Below are positions 16,413-25,365 of a stretch of 48,600 nt of DNA, in pieces (within the stretch, counting starts at the first letter, position 1; each line of letters starts with the position of its first letter). The translations under genes and the position numbers were made by a program. The stretch is from Candidatus Uhrbacteria bacterium (lineage in GTDB: Bacteria; Patescibacteriota; Patescibacteriia; UBA9934), in contig DOZH01000012.1 of assembly GCA_003518105.1 (NCBI GenBank), positions 1-48,600 on the forward strand, in the 5' to 3' direction. The notes beneath the pieces were generated by a model. That model was given only the letters and a program-made list of their open reading frames with translations, ran no database searches and was not told the DNA's origin.

Positions 16413-17408
16413 ATGAAACCATATTCATCTGTTTACCGTCCATTACTTTTAAGAGCGCTGAAAAGTGCTTGGCAGCATAAAATGTTGTGGGTTTTTGCTT
16501 TTTTGGCTGGAATTATTCAGACTGGGGCAATCACCAACGATGTTTTGCGTTTAACGCCACAAATTGGTGGCCAAGCGTTGTCCTGGGCCACACTGAAAGC
16601 GTCATTCGAAACCTTCTCGTACCGACAGAGTTTTTTCCACGCTTTTTTTGGAAGTACCGATCAACAAACTATCACGGCAATTGTAGCAGCAACAGTCTGT
16701 GCTGTTTTGCTGGCAATTATAATTTTGACTGCGCAGCACTTGGTGTTGCTCCATATCCATCGCACCGCAAAGAAAAAAAAGCAGCCGGGCTTCTGGGCTA
16801 CCTTAAAGTCTATCCGAGGCGCTCATTTGAGCCGATTATTTGCGGTGAATGCGCTTAGTCGTTTGAGTTTAGCGATTCTCTTACTGCTTGGCACCTTGGC
16901 GATTAGGAGCCTGCTCTTGAATACACCAAATTTTGTACACCTTTACGTTAGTCTCGGCATCTTCTTAATTATTATTCCGGCAGCTTTTGCGATAAATGCG
17001 ACAACCATGCTGACGTTACTGCACGTAGTACGAGAAAATGATGCGCTCCCCTATGCTTTTCAAAGGGCAACGACATTTCTGCATAAACATTGGTTAGCTG
17101 TACTTGAGTTCTCGATTGTTTTGTTCGCGATCAACTTCCTATTCAGCTTGTTCTTGTTGGGTGGCGCTTACCTCTTAGCTCTGGTTTTCCTGACGTTGTC
17201 GGCGGTTAGTGCTAGCGCAATTATTGCTGTGCTACTAACTCTACTAGCTTCTAGCTTCATTATTCTGCTTTTCTTCGTGTTGTTTGATGGCTTCATGGTA
17301 AGCTTTAACTATGCAGCTTGGAGTGAATTCTTGGAAAGGTTTGAGAAATCACCAGTACATCCACGCAGTGAACATCTTGCCCACCACCTGCGCAAACGTC
17401 TTACTTAG
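16413..17408 (+). CDS. Polytopic membrane protein of unknown function
   Basis: The 331-residue protein has about five to six hydrophobic helices (roughly 25-42, 87-110, 143-165, 178-205, 232-262 and 265-295) and basic loops. No catalytic motif was seen and no family was recognised with confidence; such proteins resemble the membrane domains placed next to glycerophosphodiesterase genes. Unusually for an ordinary gene here it has both a -10 box TATACT and a GGAGG Shine-Dalgarno sequence 4 nt before the ATG. It is 15 bp upstream of pilB and likely co-transcribed. Confidence 0.65.
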   Translation: MKPYSSVYRPLLLRALKSAWQHKMLWVFAFLAGIIQTGAITNDVLRLTPQIGGQALSWATLKASFETFSYRQSFFHAFFGSTDQQTITAIVAATVCAVLLAIIILTAQHLVLLHIHRTAKKKKQPGFWATLKSIRGAHLSRLFAVNALSRLSLAILLLLGTLAIRSLLLNTPNFVHLYVSLGIFLIIIPAAFAINATTMLTLLHVVRENDALPYAFQRATTFLHKHWLAVLEFSIVLFAINFLFSLFLLGGAYLLALVFLTLSAVSASAIIAVLLTLLASSFIILLFFVLFDGFMVSFNYAAWSEFLERFEKSPVHPRSEHLAHHLRKRLT

Positions 17409-17423
17409 CGCTAATCCCCTGTC

Positions 17424-19259
17424 ATGCCTGGCAATCTGCCATCAATCGCCGATCTTCTCAAAAGGAGAAAAGAGGCTCAAGCAGCCCCAGTCACCGCGGT
17501 CGATGAGACGGCTCAGGTTGAGGTTGAAACAAGGGCGGTAGAGGCAGTTGCGGAACCGCTGGTCGACGTACCAGTAGAGCAAAAAATTTCTGGCGATACG
17601 GAGGTGCAAGGAGCCTTGGTGGAAAAGATGGGGGTGATTAAGTTGCGCGAGAAGGAGGAGGAGACAGCCCGGTTGGCGGCCAGCATTGGCGTGCCATATA
17701 TCAATTTGAAGGGCTTCCCCATTTCACCAGAAGCGATTGTGCTCTTGAGTGAAGAACAGGCGGCGCAGATGAAAGCGATTTGTTTCTTGTCGACGGGGGC
17801 TGAGTTACGACTGGGTGCTGTTGACCCGAAAGCACAAGATATTGTGGACTTGGCCTACGACTTGGGCGAACGGCATAAAACAAATGCGGTAGTTTACGCG
17901 ATTTCTGAAGAGAGTTTCAAACAGGGCTTGCGGCTCTACGCCATGCTGCCAAAGATTACGATTGCGGTGAAAGGCGTGCAGATCACGGAGGCCGATTTAG
18001 CCAAATACCAAGACCAGATGAAAGATGTGGTGGCGATTGCCGAGATTTTGAACAAGGCGAATGTGACCGACGTGTTGGCGGTGATTATTGCGGCCAGCGT
18101 GCAGCTTGGGTCTTCTGACGTCCACATTGAGGCTGAGGAGACGGGTATTGTGGTGCGTTTCCGCGTGGACGGCATGTTGCAGGAGATTGCTAAACTGGAA
18201 CCGGCAAAATGGCAAAAGATTATTAACCGCATTAAGCTGATTGCTAGCTTGAAGTTAAATATTTCTGACCAGGCCCAGGACGGTCGCTTTACGATTTTCC
18301 AAAAGAACAAAGAAATTGATGTGCGTACCAGCACTATCCCGACAGCTTACGGCGAGTCCGTGGTGATGCGTTTACTTAACCCTGATTCTATTTCCCTAGC
18401 GTTTGAGGAGCTGGGTTTCCGCGCACCGATGCTGAAGAAACTCAACCACGAGATTGAGAAGCCAAACGGCATGATCATTACGACTGGTCCGACAGGTAGC
18501 GGTAAGACGACGACGCTGTACGCTATTCTTAAACGATTGAATACGAAGGACGTGAAGATTATTACGCTTGAAGATCCGGTTGAGTATAAGGTAGAAGGCT
18601 TGAACCAGAGTCAGATTGATACGAGTAAAGACTATACTTTTGCTAAGGGCTTGCGGTCCATTCTGCGCCAGGACCCAGATATTGTGATGGTTGGCGAAAT
18701 CCGTGACATCGAGACAGCCGAGATTGCCATTCAAGCGTCGCTGACCGGTCACCTCATGTTGTCGACAATCCATACTAACGATGCGGCTGGCGCGATTCCC
18801 CGTTTCCTCTCCATGGGCGTCAAGCCGTACCTGTTGGCACCAGCCATGAACGCGATCATGGGTCAGCGGTTGCTGCGTAAGTTGTGTCAGGCCTGTAAGA
18901 AAGAGATTGTGGTTGATACGGACACAATGATTGACGTGAAGAAGCTGGTTGACGCCTTGCCTGAAAACTCGGGCGAGGTGAAGCCGGACTTGGCGACGAC
19001 GAAGTTCTACGGGCCAGTTGGTTGTGAAAAATGTAATAATTCCGGGTACAGGGGCCGAATTGGAGCTTATGAGCTTTTGGTGCGTGATGCCGAGCTTGAG
19101 AAAATGATTACAGAAAGCAGCTCAATTACGGAATACCAGATGCGGGAGGTGGCGACCAGACAAGGCATGGTGAGTATGGCTCAGGACGGCGTGCTGAAGG
19201 CGGTAGATGGGGTAACGGCGCTTGAAGAGGTGAAGCGAATAGTTGGCTTAAGTCGCTAA
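17424..19259 (+). CDS. pilB: Type IV pilus assembly / type II secretion ATPase PilB
   Basis: PilB-type ATPases drive polymerisation of pilins into type IV pili; in Patescibacteria such pili are linked to contact with other cells and DNA uptake. The 611-residue product has a low-complexity N-terminus, an MshEN-like domain at about 75-180, Walker A GPTGSGKTTT at 355-364, the Asp box (GSSDVHIEAE, about 229-238), Walker B DPDIVMVGEIRD near 418 and a C-terminal zinc site with CQAC and CEKCNNSGYRGRIG. Other pilus genes (pilC, pilT, pilin, prepilin peptidase) are not in the window. Confidence 0.94.
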   Translation: MPGNLPSIADLLKRRKEAQAAPVTAVDETAQVEVETRAVEAVAEPLVDVPVEQKISGDTEVQGALVEKMGVIKLREKEEETARLAASIGVPYINLKGFPISPEAIVLLSEEQAAQMKAICFLSTGAELRLGAVDPKAQDIVDLAYDLGERHKTNAVVYAISEESFKQGLRLYAMLPKITIAVKGVQITEADLAKYQDQMKDVVAIAEILNKANVTDVLAVIIAASVQLGSSDVHIEAEETGIVVRFRVDGMLQEIAKLEPAKWQKIINRIKLIASLKLNISDQAQDGRFTIFQKNKEIDVRTSTIPTAYGESVVMRLLNPDSISLAFEELGFRAPMLKKLNHEIEKPNGMIITTGPTGSGKTTTLYAILKRLNTKDVKIITLEDPVEYKVEGLNQSQIDTSKDYTFAKGLRSILRQDPDIVMVGEIRDIETAEIAIQASLTGHLMLSTIHTNDAAGAIPRFLSMGVKPYLLAPAMNAIMGQRLLRKLCQACKKEIVVDTDTMIDVKKLVDALPENSGEVKPDLATTKFYGPVGCEKCNNSGYRGRIGAYELLVRDAELEKMITESSSITEYQMREVATRQGMVSMAQDGVLKAVDGVTALEEVKRIVGLSR

Positions 19260-19278
19260 TATTAGCAAAGTTTTAGCG

Positions 19279-19315
19279 AAAATGACTTGACAAATGGGTC
19301 ATTTTTTGCTATTAT
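19279..19315 (+). promoter_or_regulatory. Composite pilB terminator and promoter of the 19389 gene
   Basis: The inverted repeat AAAATGAC...GTCATTTTTT acts as a likely pilB terminator. The -35 box TTGACA (19287-19292) lies in its loop. A 17-bp spacer contains the T-tract and -10 TATTAT is at 19310-19315. Termination and initiation thus share the same 37 bp. Confidence 0.75.
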
Positions 19316-19388
19316 AGAGGGTCGGGTAGCAAGGTGCTGCCCGGTCAATCCCCCACCTGAACCGGCCCTAAGGCCTTTTGGAGAGTTC

Positions 19389-19955
19389 ATGTCCTCATCA
19401 ACCGCAACCACCGCCCCGACCACCCTGCCCGGCCGCTTCTGGGCCTGGTGCAAGGAGTTCGTCACCGTCTGGTGGAACCTCCTGAAGGTCGCCTGGCCGA
19501 CCTTGATCGCGATCTTAATCTGCATCCACTACGCAAATTACGGTGGAGTGATCCGGTTCGTCTTCCCGAGCAATTGGGCGGAGGTGCTGTTCACGCTGAT
19601 CGGCAGCGTGATCACACGGATCTGGCACACGCCGGGCTGGTGGTTCATTGTGGCCTGTCTGAACCTGGCCGCGGTGAAGTCATTTGGCGCCTCGGCTAGC
19701 CATGATAGCCATGGTCATGCGGCCGGCGGACACGGACACCCGGTCAAGAAGAGCTGGTGGGCAACCCATGGTGCACAGGTGAAGACCTGGATCAAGTACT
19801 GGCTACCTACCCTGGTGACCATCGCCCTACTGGCGGCTGCGTACGTCCTGGGCTACCTGCCGATCGGCTTCCGGATGTTGCGGATCTTCTGGTTCGTGGC
19901 GTTCTGGAATGCCTGCGGAATCTGGTGGTGGATCGTGCGCCACAGCGGCCACTAA
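19389..19955 (+). CDS. Trp/His-rich membrane protein, atypical codon usage
   Basis: No family was recognised. The 188-residue product has about four hydrophobic segments (about 30-46, 62-78, 85-97, 140-160, 165-182) and unusual amounts of tryptophan. A loop near residue 103-120 is rich in histidine (HDSHGHAAGGHGH) and could bind metal. GGAGAG lies 5 nt before the ATG. The leader contains hairpins CGGGTAGCA/TGCTGCCCG and GGCC-CTAA-GGCC. Codons are strongly C-ending, unlike pilB and rsmE on either side, and the gene has its own promoter and terminator. Confidence 0.68.
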   Translation: MSSSTATTAPTTLPGRFWAWCKEFVTVWWNLLKVAWPTLIAILICIHYANYGGVIRFVFPSNWAEVLFTLIGSVITRIWHTPGWWFIVACLNLAAVKSFGASASHDSHGHAAGGHGHPVKKSWWATHGAQVKTWIKYWLPTLVTIALLAAAYVLGYLPIGFRMLRIFWFVAFWNACGIWWWIVRHSGH

Positions 19956-19982
19956 GTCGTCGGCGCTCTCGAGCGTCACGCG

Positions 19983-20050
19983 GGAGAAGCTCATCGTATC
20001 GAGCTTCTCCCCAATCCATAACGCCTCGTATCGTTGATACGGGGCTTTGT
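19983..20050 (+). terminator. Double hairpin after the 19389 gene
   Basis: A perfect 10-bp stem GGAGAAGCTC / GAGCTTCTCC (19983-20010) is followed by CCTCGTATC-GTT-GATACGGGG and CTTTGTGTTTG. The second hairpin looks like the actual terminator. Confidence 0.75.
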
Positions 20051-20092
20051 GTTTGTCGGAGAAGTCAAAGTCCTATACAGTACCGCTATATG

Positions 20093-20794
20093 ATGACTGA
20101 ACGATTCTTTGTCTCGCCCGATTTTTTAGCTGAAAAAAACCAAGCTTTTACTATTCCAGCTGGACCGTTGTACCGGCAGATTGTAGCTGTGCTACGAATG
20201 AAGGCTGGTGATTTGTTAGGACTGCTGCCGAATGATGGGCGTGAATTAGTGTGCAAGATTACGGAGATCAATCGTTCCGGAATTATTGGCGACATTATTG
20301 AAACAGTTGCCAAGCCCGTGATTACACCGAATGTAATAGTGTGTGCAGCGCTCTTGAAACGCGAAAATTTTGAACTTATTTTGCAAAAGTGTACGGAGCT
20401 GGGGGCGACGTCGTTCTTACCGCTCGCGACTGAACGGACGATTAAGAAGTTGAGTGAGGTGCCGGAACGTTGGCTGGCAATTGTGCGCGAGGCGAGCGAA
20501 CAGTCGGGACGAGGCGTGATACCAATTATTCATGAGCCGCTCAGCTTTGAAAAAGCGTTAGCTAAGACGGATGGCTTGAGGCGAGTAGTGCTCCACGAAG
20601 GACATGGTGGAAAGTTGCCAGCCAAGAAGAAAGATGAGGCGATTGCTTTGTTTATTGGACCGGAAGGCGGGTTTACGGAACGCGAAATTACGCTCGCGAA
20701 AGATGCGGGGAGTCTCGTCACGCACCTGGGCGATGAACTAGTCATGCGGGCGGAAACAGCGGCGATTGCTGGGCTTACTTTGTTGCGATTGTAA
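20093..20794 (+). CDS. rsmE: 16S rRNA (uracil-1498-N3) methyltransferase RsmE
   Basis: RsmE methylates U1498 of 16S rRNA with S-adenosylmethionine. The product of about 233 residues has the N-terminal PUA-like part and the SPOUT knot with FIGPEGGFTEREI (about 182-194) and the MRAETAAIAGL signature at the C-terminus. A box TATACA lies 11-14 nt before two adjacent ATG codons (20090 and 20093); the second gives the usual MTERFF start. The large upstream reading frame is a shadow of the preceding gene. Its 3' end overlaps the 3' end of tsaE by 20 bp in opposite orientation. Confidence 0.93.
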   Translation: MTERFFVSPDFLAEKNQAFTIPAGPLYRQIVAVLRMKAGDLLGLLPNDGRELVCKITEINRSGIIGDIIETVAKPVITPNVIVCAALLKRENFELILQKCTELGATSFLPLATERTIKKLSEVPERWLAIVREASEQSGRGVIPIIHEPLSFEKALAKTDGLRRVVLHEGHGGKLPAKKKDEAIALFIGPEGGFTEREITLAKDAGSLVTHLGDELVMRAETAAIAGLTLLRL

Positions 20795-21221
20795 TTTCGC
20801 GCTCGTCCTCGCCCTGATGTTCGATGGTCACAGTGATATCTGGAGCCAGGTCGACGCTGACGGCGTTGGGCCATTCGATGAGGAGGATGGTGTCGGCGCG
20901 GCGCTCGTCGGCTAGGGATAAGGCGGAGAGCTCGGCGTCGGTTTGTAGGCGATAAAGGTCGACGTGAATGAGGCGCTTGATGCTGTTGATAACTACCCCG
21001 TGTCCGGGACGAGCCCTGTCCGGGACACGGTATTCGTTCATGACGGAAAAAGTGGGGCTTTTGACGCGATCGGTCACGCCGAGGGCGAGGGCGAGGCCTT
21101 GCACAAAGGTGGTTTTGCCGGCACCCAGGTCGCCAATGAGGGCAATGACTTCCCCACCGTGGAGAGTGCGAGCTAAGTCAGCGGCAATGGCCTGAGTCTC
21201 GGCAGCGTTGTGGGTAATCAT
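20775..21221 (-). CDS. tsaE: tRNA threonylcarbamoyladenosine biosynthesis ATPase TsaE
   Basis: TsaE is the ATPase that supports the TsaB-TsaD complex in making t6A37 on tRNAs reading ANN codons. The 148-residue product has Walker A GDLGAGKTTF (about 32-41), the family motif SPTF (about 59) and LIEWP near the end. A short insertion rich in Arg/Pro (DRARPGHGV) lies in the middle. The gene shares an ATGA overlap with the upstream tsaD, so the two are translationally coupled. tsaB and tsaC are not in this window. Confidence 0.92.
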   Translation of the reverse strand: MITHNAAETQAIAADLARTLHGGEVIALIGDLGAGKTTFVQGLALALGVTDRVKSPTFSVMNEYRVPDRARPGHGVVINSIKRLIHVDLYRLQTDAELSALSLADERRADTILLIEWPNAVSVDLAPDITVTIEHQGEDEREITIATK

Positions 21222-22240
21222 ACGATGTCCAAGTTAGGATTGGCCGATAAGGTGAGAGGGCTAACGAAGTTCTGGGCCAGAGCACGGTAATAACCAGCGA
21301 CGGCGATCATGGCGGCGTTGTCGAGCGCGTAGGCGAATGGCGGCACGTGGACGTCGACATTATGAGTTACGCCGAGAGCCTGGAGATTGGTCCGCAAGGA
21401 AAGGTTAGCAGCCACGCCACCAGCTAGGATAATTGATTTTGGCGAGTACTCGGCGATGGCGCGGGCAGTTTTTTTGATGAGGACGTCGATAACTGCTTCT
21501 TGGAAAGAGGCGGCGATGTCGGACCTAAATTTGGCGTCGTTGAGGCTCTCTTCATTGGCTCGTAACTTGTAGAGGACACTCGTTTTTAAGCCAGCAAAGC
21601 TGAAGTCGAGATTTGGTTTATCGAGCATCGCGCGAGGGAAATCGAAGGCAGTGGCGTCGCCCTGTTTGGCGAGTTGTTCGACCTGCGGGCCACCTGGATA
21701 TGGCAGGCCGAGCATTTTGGCGACCTTGTCGAAGGCTTCGCCGGCTGCGTCGTCGATAGTTTCGCCTAGGCGTTCGAAGCTACCGTGCCCACGCATTAAG
21801 ACGAGTTCGGTGTGACCACCGGAAACAATGAGAGCAAGAGCTGGGAATTGTGGTGGAGTGATGGTTTCGAGCCAGCTGGCGTAAATGTGACCTTCCAGGT
21901 GGCAGACTGGGACGAGGGGTTTGTGCCAGGCCCAGGCTAGGGCTTTGGCGGCTTCCACCCCGACACGGAGGGCAGGAGCGAGGCCAGGGCCAGCGGTTAC
22001 GGCAATGGCGTCGAGGTCGTCGGCCGAAACTTTGGCTTCGACGAGGGCCTGAGTGATCATGGGAAAAAGGTAGGCCAGATGCTCGCGGGCGGCGACTTCG
22101 GGGACGACGCCACCGTAGGCCTGGTGGATGTCGATTTGGCTACGCACGAGGCTGCTCTCGAGCGTCAAAACGTCACCTTGGCCAGAAAGAATGGCCACGG
22201 CGGTTTCGTCACAACTTGATTCAATGGCCAGAATTCGCAT
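21218..22240 (-). CDS. tsaD: tRNA N6-adenosine threonylcarbamoyltransferase TsaD
   Basis: TsaD transfers the threonylcarbamoyl group to A37 of tRNA. The 340-residue product starts MRILAIESSCDETAVAIL as the family does and has the metal motif CHLEGHIYA (about 114-122), ALIVSGGHTELV, and the ASKH-fold phosphate loop LAGGVAANL. The internal ATG was chosen because a TATACC box lies 10 nt before it; upstream codons run into the divergent sod promoter. First gene of tsaD-tsaE. Confidence 0.95.
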   Translation of the reverse strand: MRILAIESSCDETAVAILSGQGDVLTLESSLVRSQIDIHQAYGGVVPEVAAREHLAYLFPMITQALVEAKVSADDLDAIAVTAGPGLAPALRVGVEAAKALAWAWHKPLVPVCHLEGHIYASWLETITPPQFPALALIVSGGHTELVLMRGHGSFERLGETIDDAAGEAFDKVAKMLGLPYPGGPQVEQLAKQGDATAFDFPRAMLDKPNLDFSFAGLKTSVLYKLRANEESLNDAKFRSDIAASFQEAVIDVLIKKTARAIAEYSPKSIILAGGVAANLSLRTNLQALGVTHNVDVHVPPFAYALDNAAMIAVAGYYRALAQNFVSPLTLSANPNLDIV

Positions 22241-22282
22241 AGACTGACATGGTATACTGAAACAGTAATAATCTCCCCTACT

Positions 22283-22882
22283 ATGCCTTACACTGAGCAA
22301 CAATTCAACCTACCGGAGCTGACGGGGCTCTCAGCTAAGCAGATTGAAGTCCACCTTAAGCTGTACGCAGGGTACGTCAAAAACGTGAATGCAGTTAAGG
22401 CAAAAATTGCCGAGTACATGGTGGACAGCACAGCGAACGCACTAGCAGTGGCAGAACTGACCCGACGATTTGGTTTCGAGTTTAATGGCATGAGGCTGCA
22501 CGAACTGTACTTTGAGGCGCTCGGCGGGAACGGCATTCCAGCCCCCTCCAACTCCCCCATAGCTGGGGGAGGGTTGTGCGAGGCTCTAGTGGCACAGTAC
22601 GGCAGCGTGGAGAACTGGTTGGCGGAGTTCAAGGCGATGGGCGTGATGCGCGGCATTGGTTGGGTACTACTGACTTACGACGAGAAGGGTCAAGTTTTCC
22701 ACAACGTTTGGGTAAGTGACCATGAGCTCGGTCATTTAGCTGACACAAAAATTATCATCGCTATGGATGTGTGGGAACATGCTTTTATGGTGGACTATGT
22801 GCCGGCGCAGAAGGCCGATTACGTAAGTGCGTTCTTGGCGAACTTGAAGTGGGACGTAGTTGAAAGTCGATTTTCGGCCTAA
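22283..22882 (+). CDS. Fe/Mn superoxide dismutase with palindrome-encoded insertion
   Basis: The enzyme converts superoxide to oxygen and hydrogen peroxide. The 199-residue product has family ligands: H29 in VHLKLYAGYV, H in MRLHELYFEALGG (about 73), and DVWEHAFM with Asp and His near the C-terminus. Iron or manganese use cannot be told. After EALGGNG the sequence APSNSPIAGGGL is encoded by a 35-bp palindromic repeat also found in an unrelated gene at 30094. This loop is usually short and variable, so the insertion may be tolerated. A TATACT box lies about 30 nt upstream. Shows that this cell meets oxygen. Confidence 0.92.
   Translation: MPYTEQQFNLPELTGLSAKQIEVHLKLYAGYVKNVNAVKAKIAEYMVDSTANALAVAELTRRFGFEFNGMRLHELYFEALGGNGIPAPSNSPIAGGGLCEALVAQYGSVENWLAEFKAMGVMRGIGWVLLTYDEKGQVFHNVWVSDHELGHLADTKIIIAMDVWEHAFMVDYVPAQKADYVSAFLANLKWDVVESRFSA
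22541..22575. repeat. Interspersed palindromic repeat R1, copy 1, inside sod
   Basis: The core CCTCCAACTCCCCCAT and AGCTGGGGGAGGGTT pair as a hairpin (CCCTCCCCC/GGGGGAGGG-like arms). It matches 30094-30128 at 34 of 35 positions. Here it is read in frame as APSNSPIAGGGL. Confidence 0.85.
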
Positions 22883-23811
22883 GAACCGAGGGCTAGCAAG
22901 ATGTCACCTTTTTTGAGGCGCATGGTTTCCTTCCACCAGAGAGGAGTGCCGCTCGAGATGGCGCGGATGATTTTCTCACCTGTACCGTCGAGTCTGGTGA
23001 CTTGGCCGAGGGTAGTTCCCTGCTTAATGAAGGAATAGTCGATGTCTGCGGGCTGCCAGAGACCGTCCGAGGCGGCGGTGATGAAAGAGACGTGGGTCAT
23101 GACTCGCGTTTCTTTTCGTTCTGGCGTGCCATCGATGAGGCCGAGTAATTGCATGGTGGAGGTGAGCCAGGCGAGGTGGCGAGCGGCGTCGTCCGATAAT
23201 TCGGTGCGACGCGAACCGGATTCGGCCACGATGTAAGTGCAGCCTTGTTTGGCGAGGGCGGCGGGCTTGAGGCCGAAGTGGGCCCGTTCGTACAGAATAT
23301 TTTCGGCGATACCATAATGGATGAGGTCGCGAGCTAGGGCGTCAACTTTAGCCACACCTGTATTGTGGAGCCAGAGATATGGATTGACGCCCTCCGTGAT
23401 GGCGGCGCCGTGGAGGTCGTACCAACAGTCAGCCTCGGAAGCTAGGCTCGAGATGACGGCTAGGAGGCGCTCGGTGGGAGAACCGTCGACGCGACCTGGG
23501 AAGATGTACTTGGGGAACTTATCATCAAGGGGGTTGTGGCTGCACTCGGCTTGGAAGCCGGGGATGTTGACGACGGGGATGACGATGAGGCGGCCAGCGA
23601 AGTCGAGGGCTGTATAGCGCTCGATGAGTTGGTAAGCGGCCGTAATGCCAGCGTATTCGTCGCCGTCCATACCGGCGGTAACGACAAGCGTCGGCCCGGG
23701 GCGAAGGCCCACGAGATCGGCGATCGGTAGTTCGATAGTGGTGTCGCCTAAGTCGACCCGTTGCAAACGGATGGGGCTGCCTTTGAACATGGACATTATC
23801 TGCTTGAACAT
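22879..23811 (-). CDS. AstE/AspA-like (M14-type) zinc deacylase family protein
   Basis: Members remove acyl groups from amino acids or cleave peptides using zinc. The 310-residue product has LVVTAGMDGDEYAG near residue 41, PVVNIPGF near 79 and WYDLHGA near 131. The usual metal motif GxHGDE reads GMDGDE, so the first histidine ligand is an aspartate; the third ligand (DLHG) is kept. Activity may be altered. A TATACT box sits 6 nt before the ATG. It overlaps the sod 3' end by 4 bp and is divergent from the PLP enzyme gene with only 27 bp between them. Confidence 0.75.
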   Translation of the reverse strand: MFKQIMSMFKGSPIRLQRVDLGDTTIELPIADLVGLRPGPTLVVTAGMDGDEYAGITAAYQLIERYTALDFAGRLIVIPVVNIPGFQAECSHNPLDDKFPKYIFPGRVDGSPTERLLAVISSLASEADCWYDLHGAAITEGVNPYLWLHNTGVAKVDALARDLIHYGIAENILYERAHFGLKPAALAKQGCTYIVAESGSRRTELSDDAARHLAWLTSTMQLLGLIDGTPERKETRVMTHVSFITAASDGLWQPADIDYSFIKQGTTLGQVTRLDGTGEKIIRAISSGTPLWWKETMRLKKGDILLALGS

Positions 23812-23838
23812 GGTCGTAGTATAGCCTAATGTGTTACC

Positions 23839-25359
23839 ATGACGCTACTTATGGACGCTCAATCGTATCAGGATTTAATGGATGATTTCGCCGAGCTTAG
23901 GGCGATTGTTGGCGATAATATTAAGAGATTAGTTGGCCTCAAGAAGCCATTAGAGAAGCATGTGAGGCCTGGAACAGCGAATGTACTAACCGAATTTATC
24001 GCTAGCACTATTACGAACTATCAGAAGCTCGATAATGATTTGAAAACGTTATTATCGATGGGAGTCGAGGAGGACGTGAGGCGAGCAATAGCTGAAAAGA
24101 AACGGATAGCTGACGTAGTGCGAAGTTTGCAAGGCGTGACTGGTTCCCTTTTGGCGTCGACAGACTGGCAAGCGCCGTCTTTTGCGAGCGCGGAGCAGTC
24201 GCAGGCTGGAACGCAAACGGGCCAGATTACGGGGACGGTCAATGATTACAAACGCGACCACCATACTGACGCCACAAATTATGAGAGGCGCTGGCGACAG
24301 GCGTACATTGATGCGCCGTTCCGCTTCCCTCCTCAAGTTTATGTGACGGCGAGTGGCATGGCGGCGTTTAGCACGGTGCTGACCACGCTGGCCACGGAGG
24401 ATAAGATCAACGGGCCGATACTGGCTGGCCAGGCATGTTATTTTGAAAATAAGTTATTACTTGAGAAGATTTTTCCAGGGCAGATTCAATACGTCGACGA
24501 GATGGATACAGAAAGTGTACTGGCGGCAATGAACGAGCTGCAACCGGCGGCAATTTTCTTTGATACACTTGGGAATACGGAGGACGTGGCAGCACCTGAC
24601 ATGGCGCGGTTAGTGCCGAAGATGATCGAGGCGATTAAGCGACCGACGATTTTGGTACTCGATACGACGGGGACGGCGACCAGCTACCAGCCGCTACGAG
24701 ACTTCCCGCGCGGGCCGTGCAAGCTCAGTTTAATTGTGGTCGAGAGTCTGCTTAAGTATCACCAGTTTGGCTTTGACCGCGTGAGTGCTGGCTTGATGTG
24801 GCGAACTGGACTGACGCCGCTCGGTATTTTTGGTAACCGTATGCATTTGGGGACGGGACTGGTGGATGCTTCCGTGCTCGCTTTGCCGCAGCCGAATAGA
24901 AAGTTGTTCGATAAGCGATTAGCAAGGATGAGTAGGAATGCGAACTTAGTGGCGAAGGCTCTGGACGAACATGCCAGGACGACGAAGATGACGGCCTTGG
25001 CAGAAGTGGTGTACCCGGGGTTGCCGAGTCATCCGGCTTACGAATGGATGAGTAAGCGTGATTTTCAGGGGAGTTTCTTGGTGTTCAAACTAAAACCGCA
25101 ATATTGCTTTACGGCGTATTACAAAAAGTTCCTGAAGCTGGTCGTCGACGAGGCGCGCAAGGCTGGCGTCGACCTAAACGGTGGCAGTAGCTTCGGTTTT
25201 GACACGACACGGGTGTATTTGACGGCTTTGTATGCTCGTGACCACGCCGCGCCGTTTATTCGGATTAGCGTGGGTACAGAGACGCTGTACGAGGTGGAGA
25301 AGTTGATTGTGGCCTTAACCAGGGCGGTCGATAAACTGGCGTTTAGGTTGCCGCTGTAA
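23839..25359 (+). CDS. PLP-dependent enzyme, Cys/Met metabolism-like, with N-terminal extension
   Basis: The 506-residue protein has a helical N-terminal extension of about 140 residues, then a fold-type I PLP domain. Features include YVTASGMAAFSTVL (about 167-180; family SGMAAI), ILVLDTTGTATSYQPL near 273-288, and VESLLKYHQFGFDRVSAGL near 296-314, with the Lys of LLKYHQFG as the likely PLP lysine. This resembles cystathionine gamma-synthase relatives, but the extension and altered motifs make the substrate uncertain. It is divergent from an AstE-like deacylase, sharing a 27-bp intergenic region, so the two may act in one pathway. Confidence 0.72.
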   Translation: MTLLMDAQSYQDLMDDFAELRAIVGDNIKRLVGLKKPLEKHVRPGTANVLTEFIASTITNYQKLDNDLKTLLSMGVEEDVRRAIAEKKRIADVVRSLQGVTGSLLASTDWQAPSFASAEQSQAGTQTGQITGTVNDYKRDHHTDATNYERRWRQAYIDAPFRFPPQVYVTASGMAAFSTVLTTLATEDKINGPILAGQACYFENKLLLEKIFPGQIQYVDEMDTESVLAAMNELQPAAIFFDTLGNTEDVAAPDMARLVPKMIEAIKRPTILVLDTTGTATSYQPLRDFPRGPCKLSLIVVESLLKYHQFGFDRVSAGLMWRTGLTPLGIFGNRMHLGTGLVDASVLALPQPNRKLFDKRLARMSRNANLVAKALDEHARTTKMTALAEVVYPGLPSHPAYEWMSKRDFQGSFLVFKLKPQYCFTAYYKKFLKLVVDEARKAGVDLNGGSSFGFDTTRVYLTALYARDHAAPFIRISVGTETLYEVEKLIVALTRAVDKLAFRLPL

Positions 25360-25365
25360 TCACAC

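Noticed and set aside
19757..20089. Extended rsmE start within the atypical membrane-protein gene
   Set aside because: The extension overlaps the upstream gene in another frame and crosses its double hairpin terminator; the family start MTERFF fits better.
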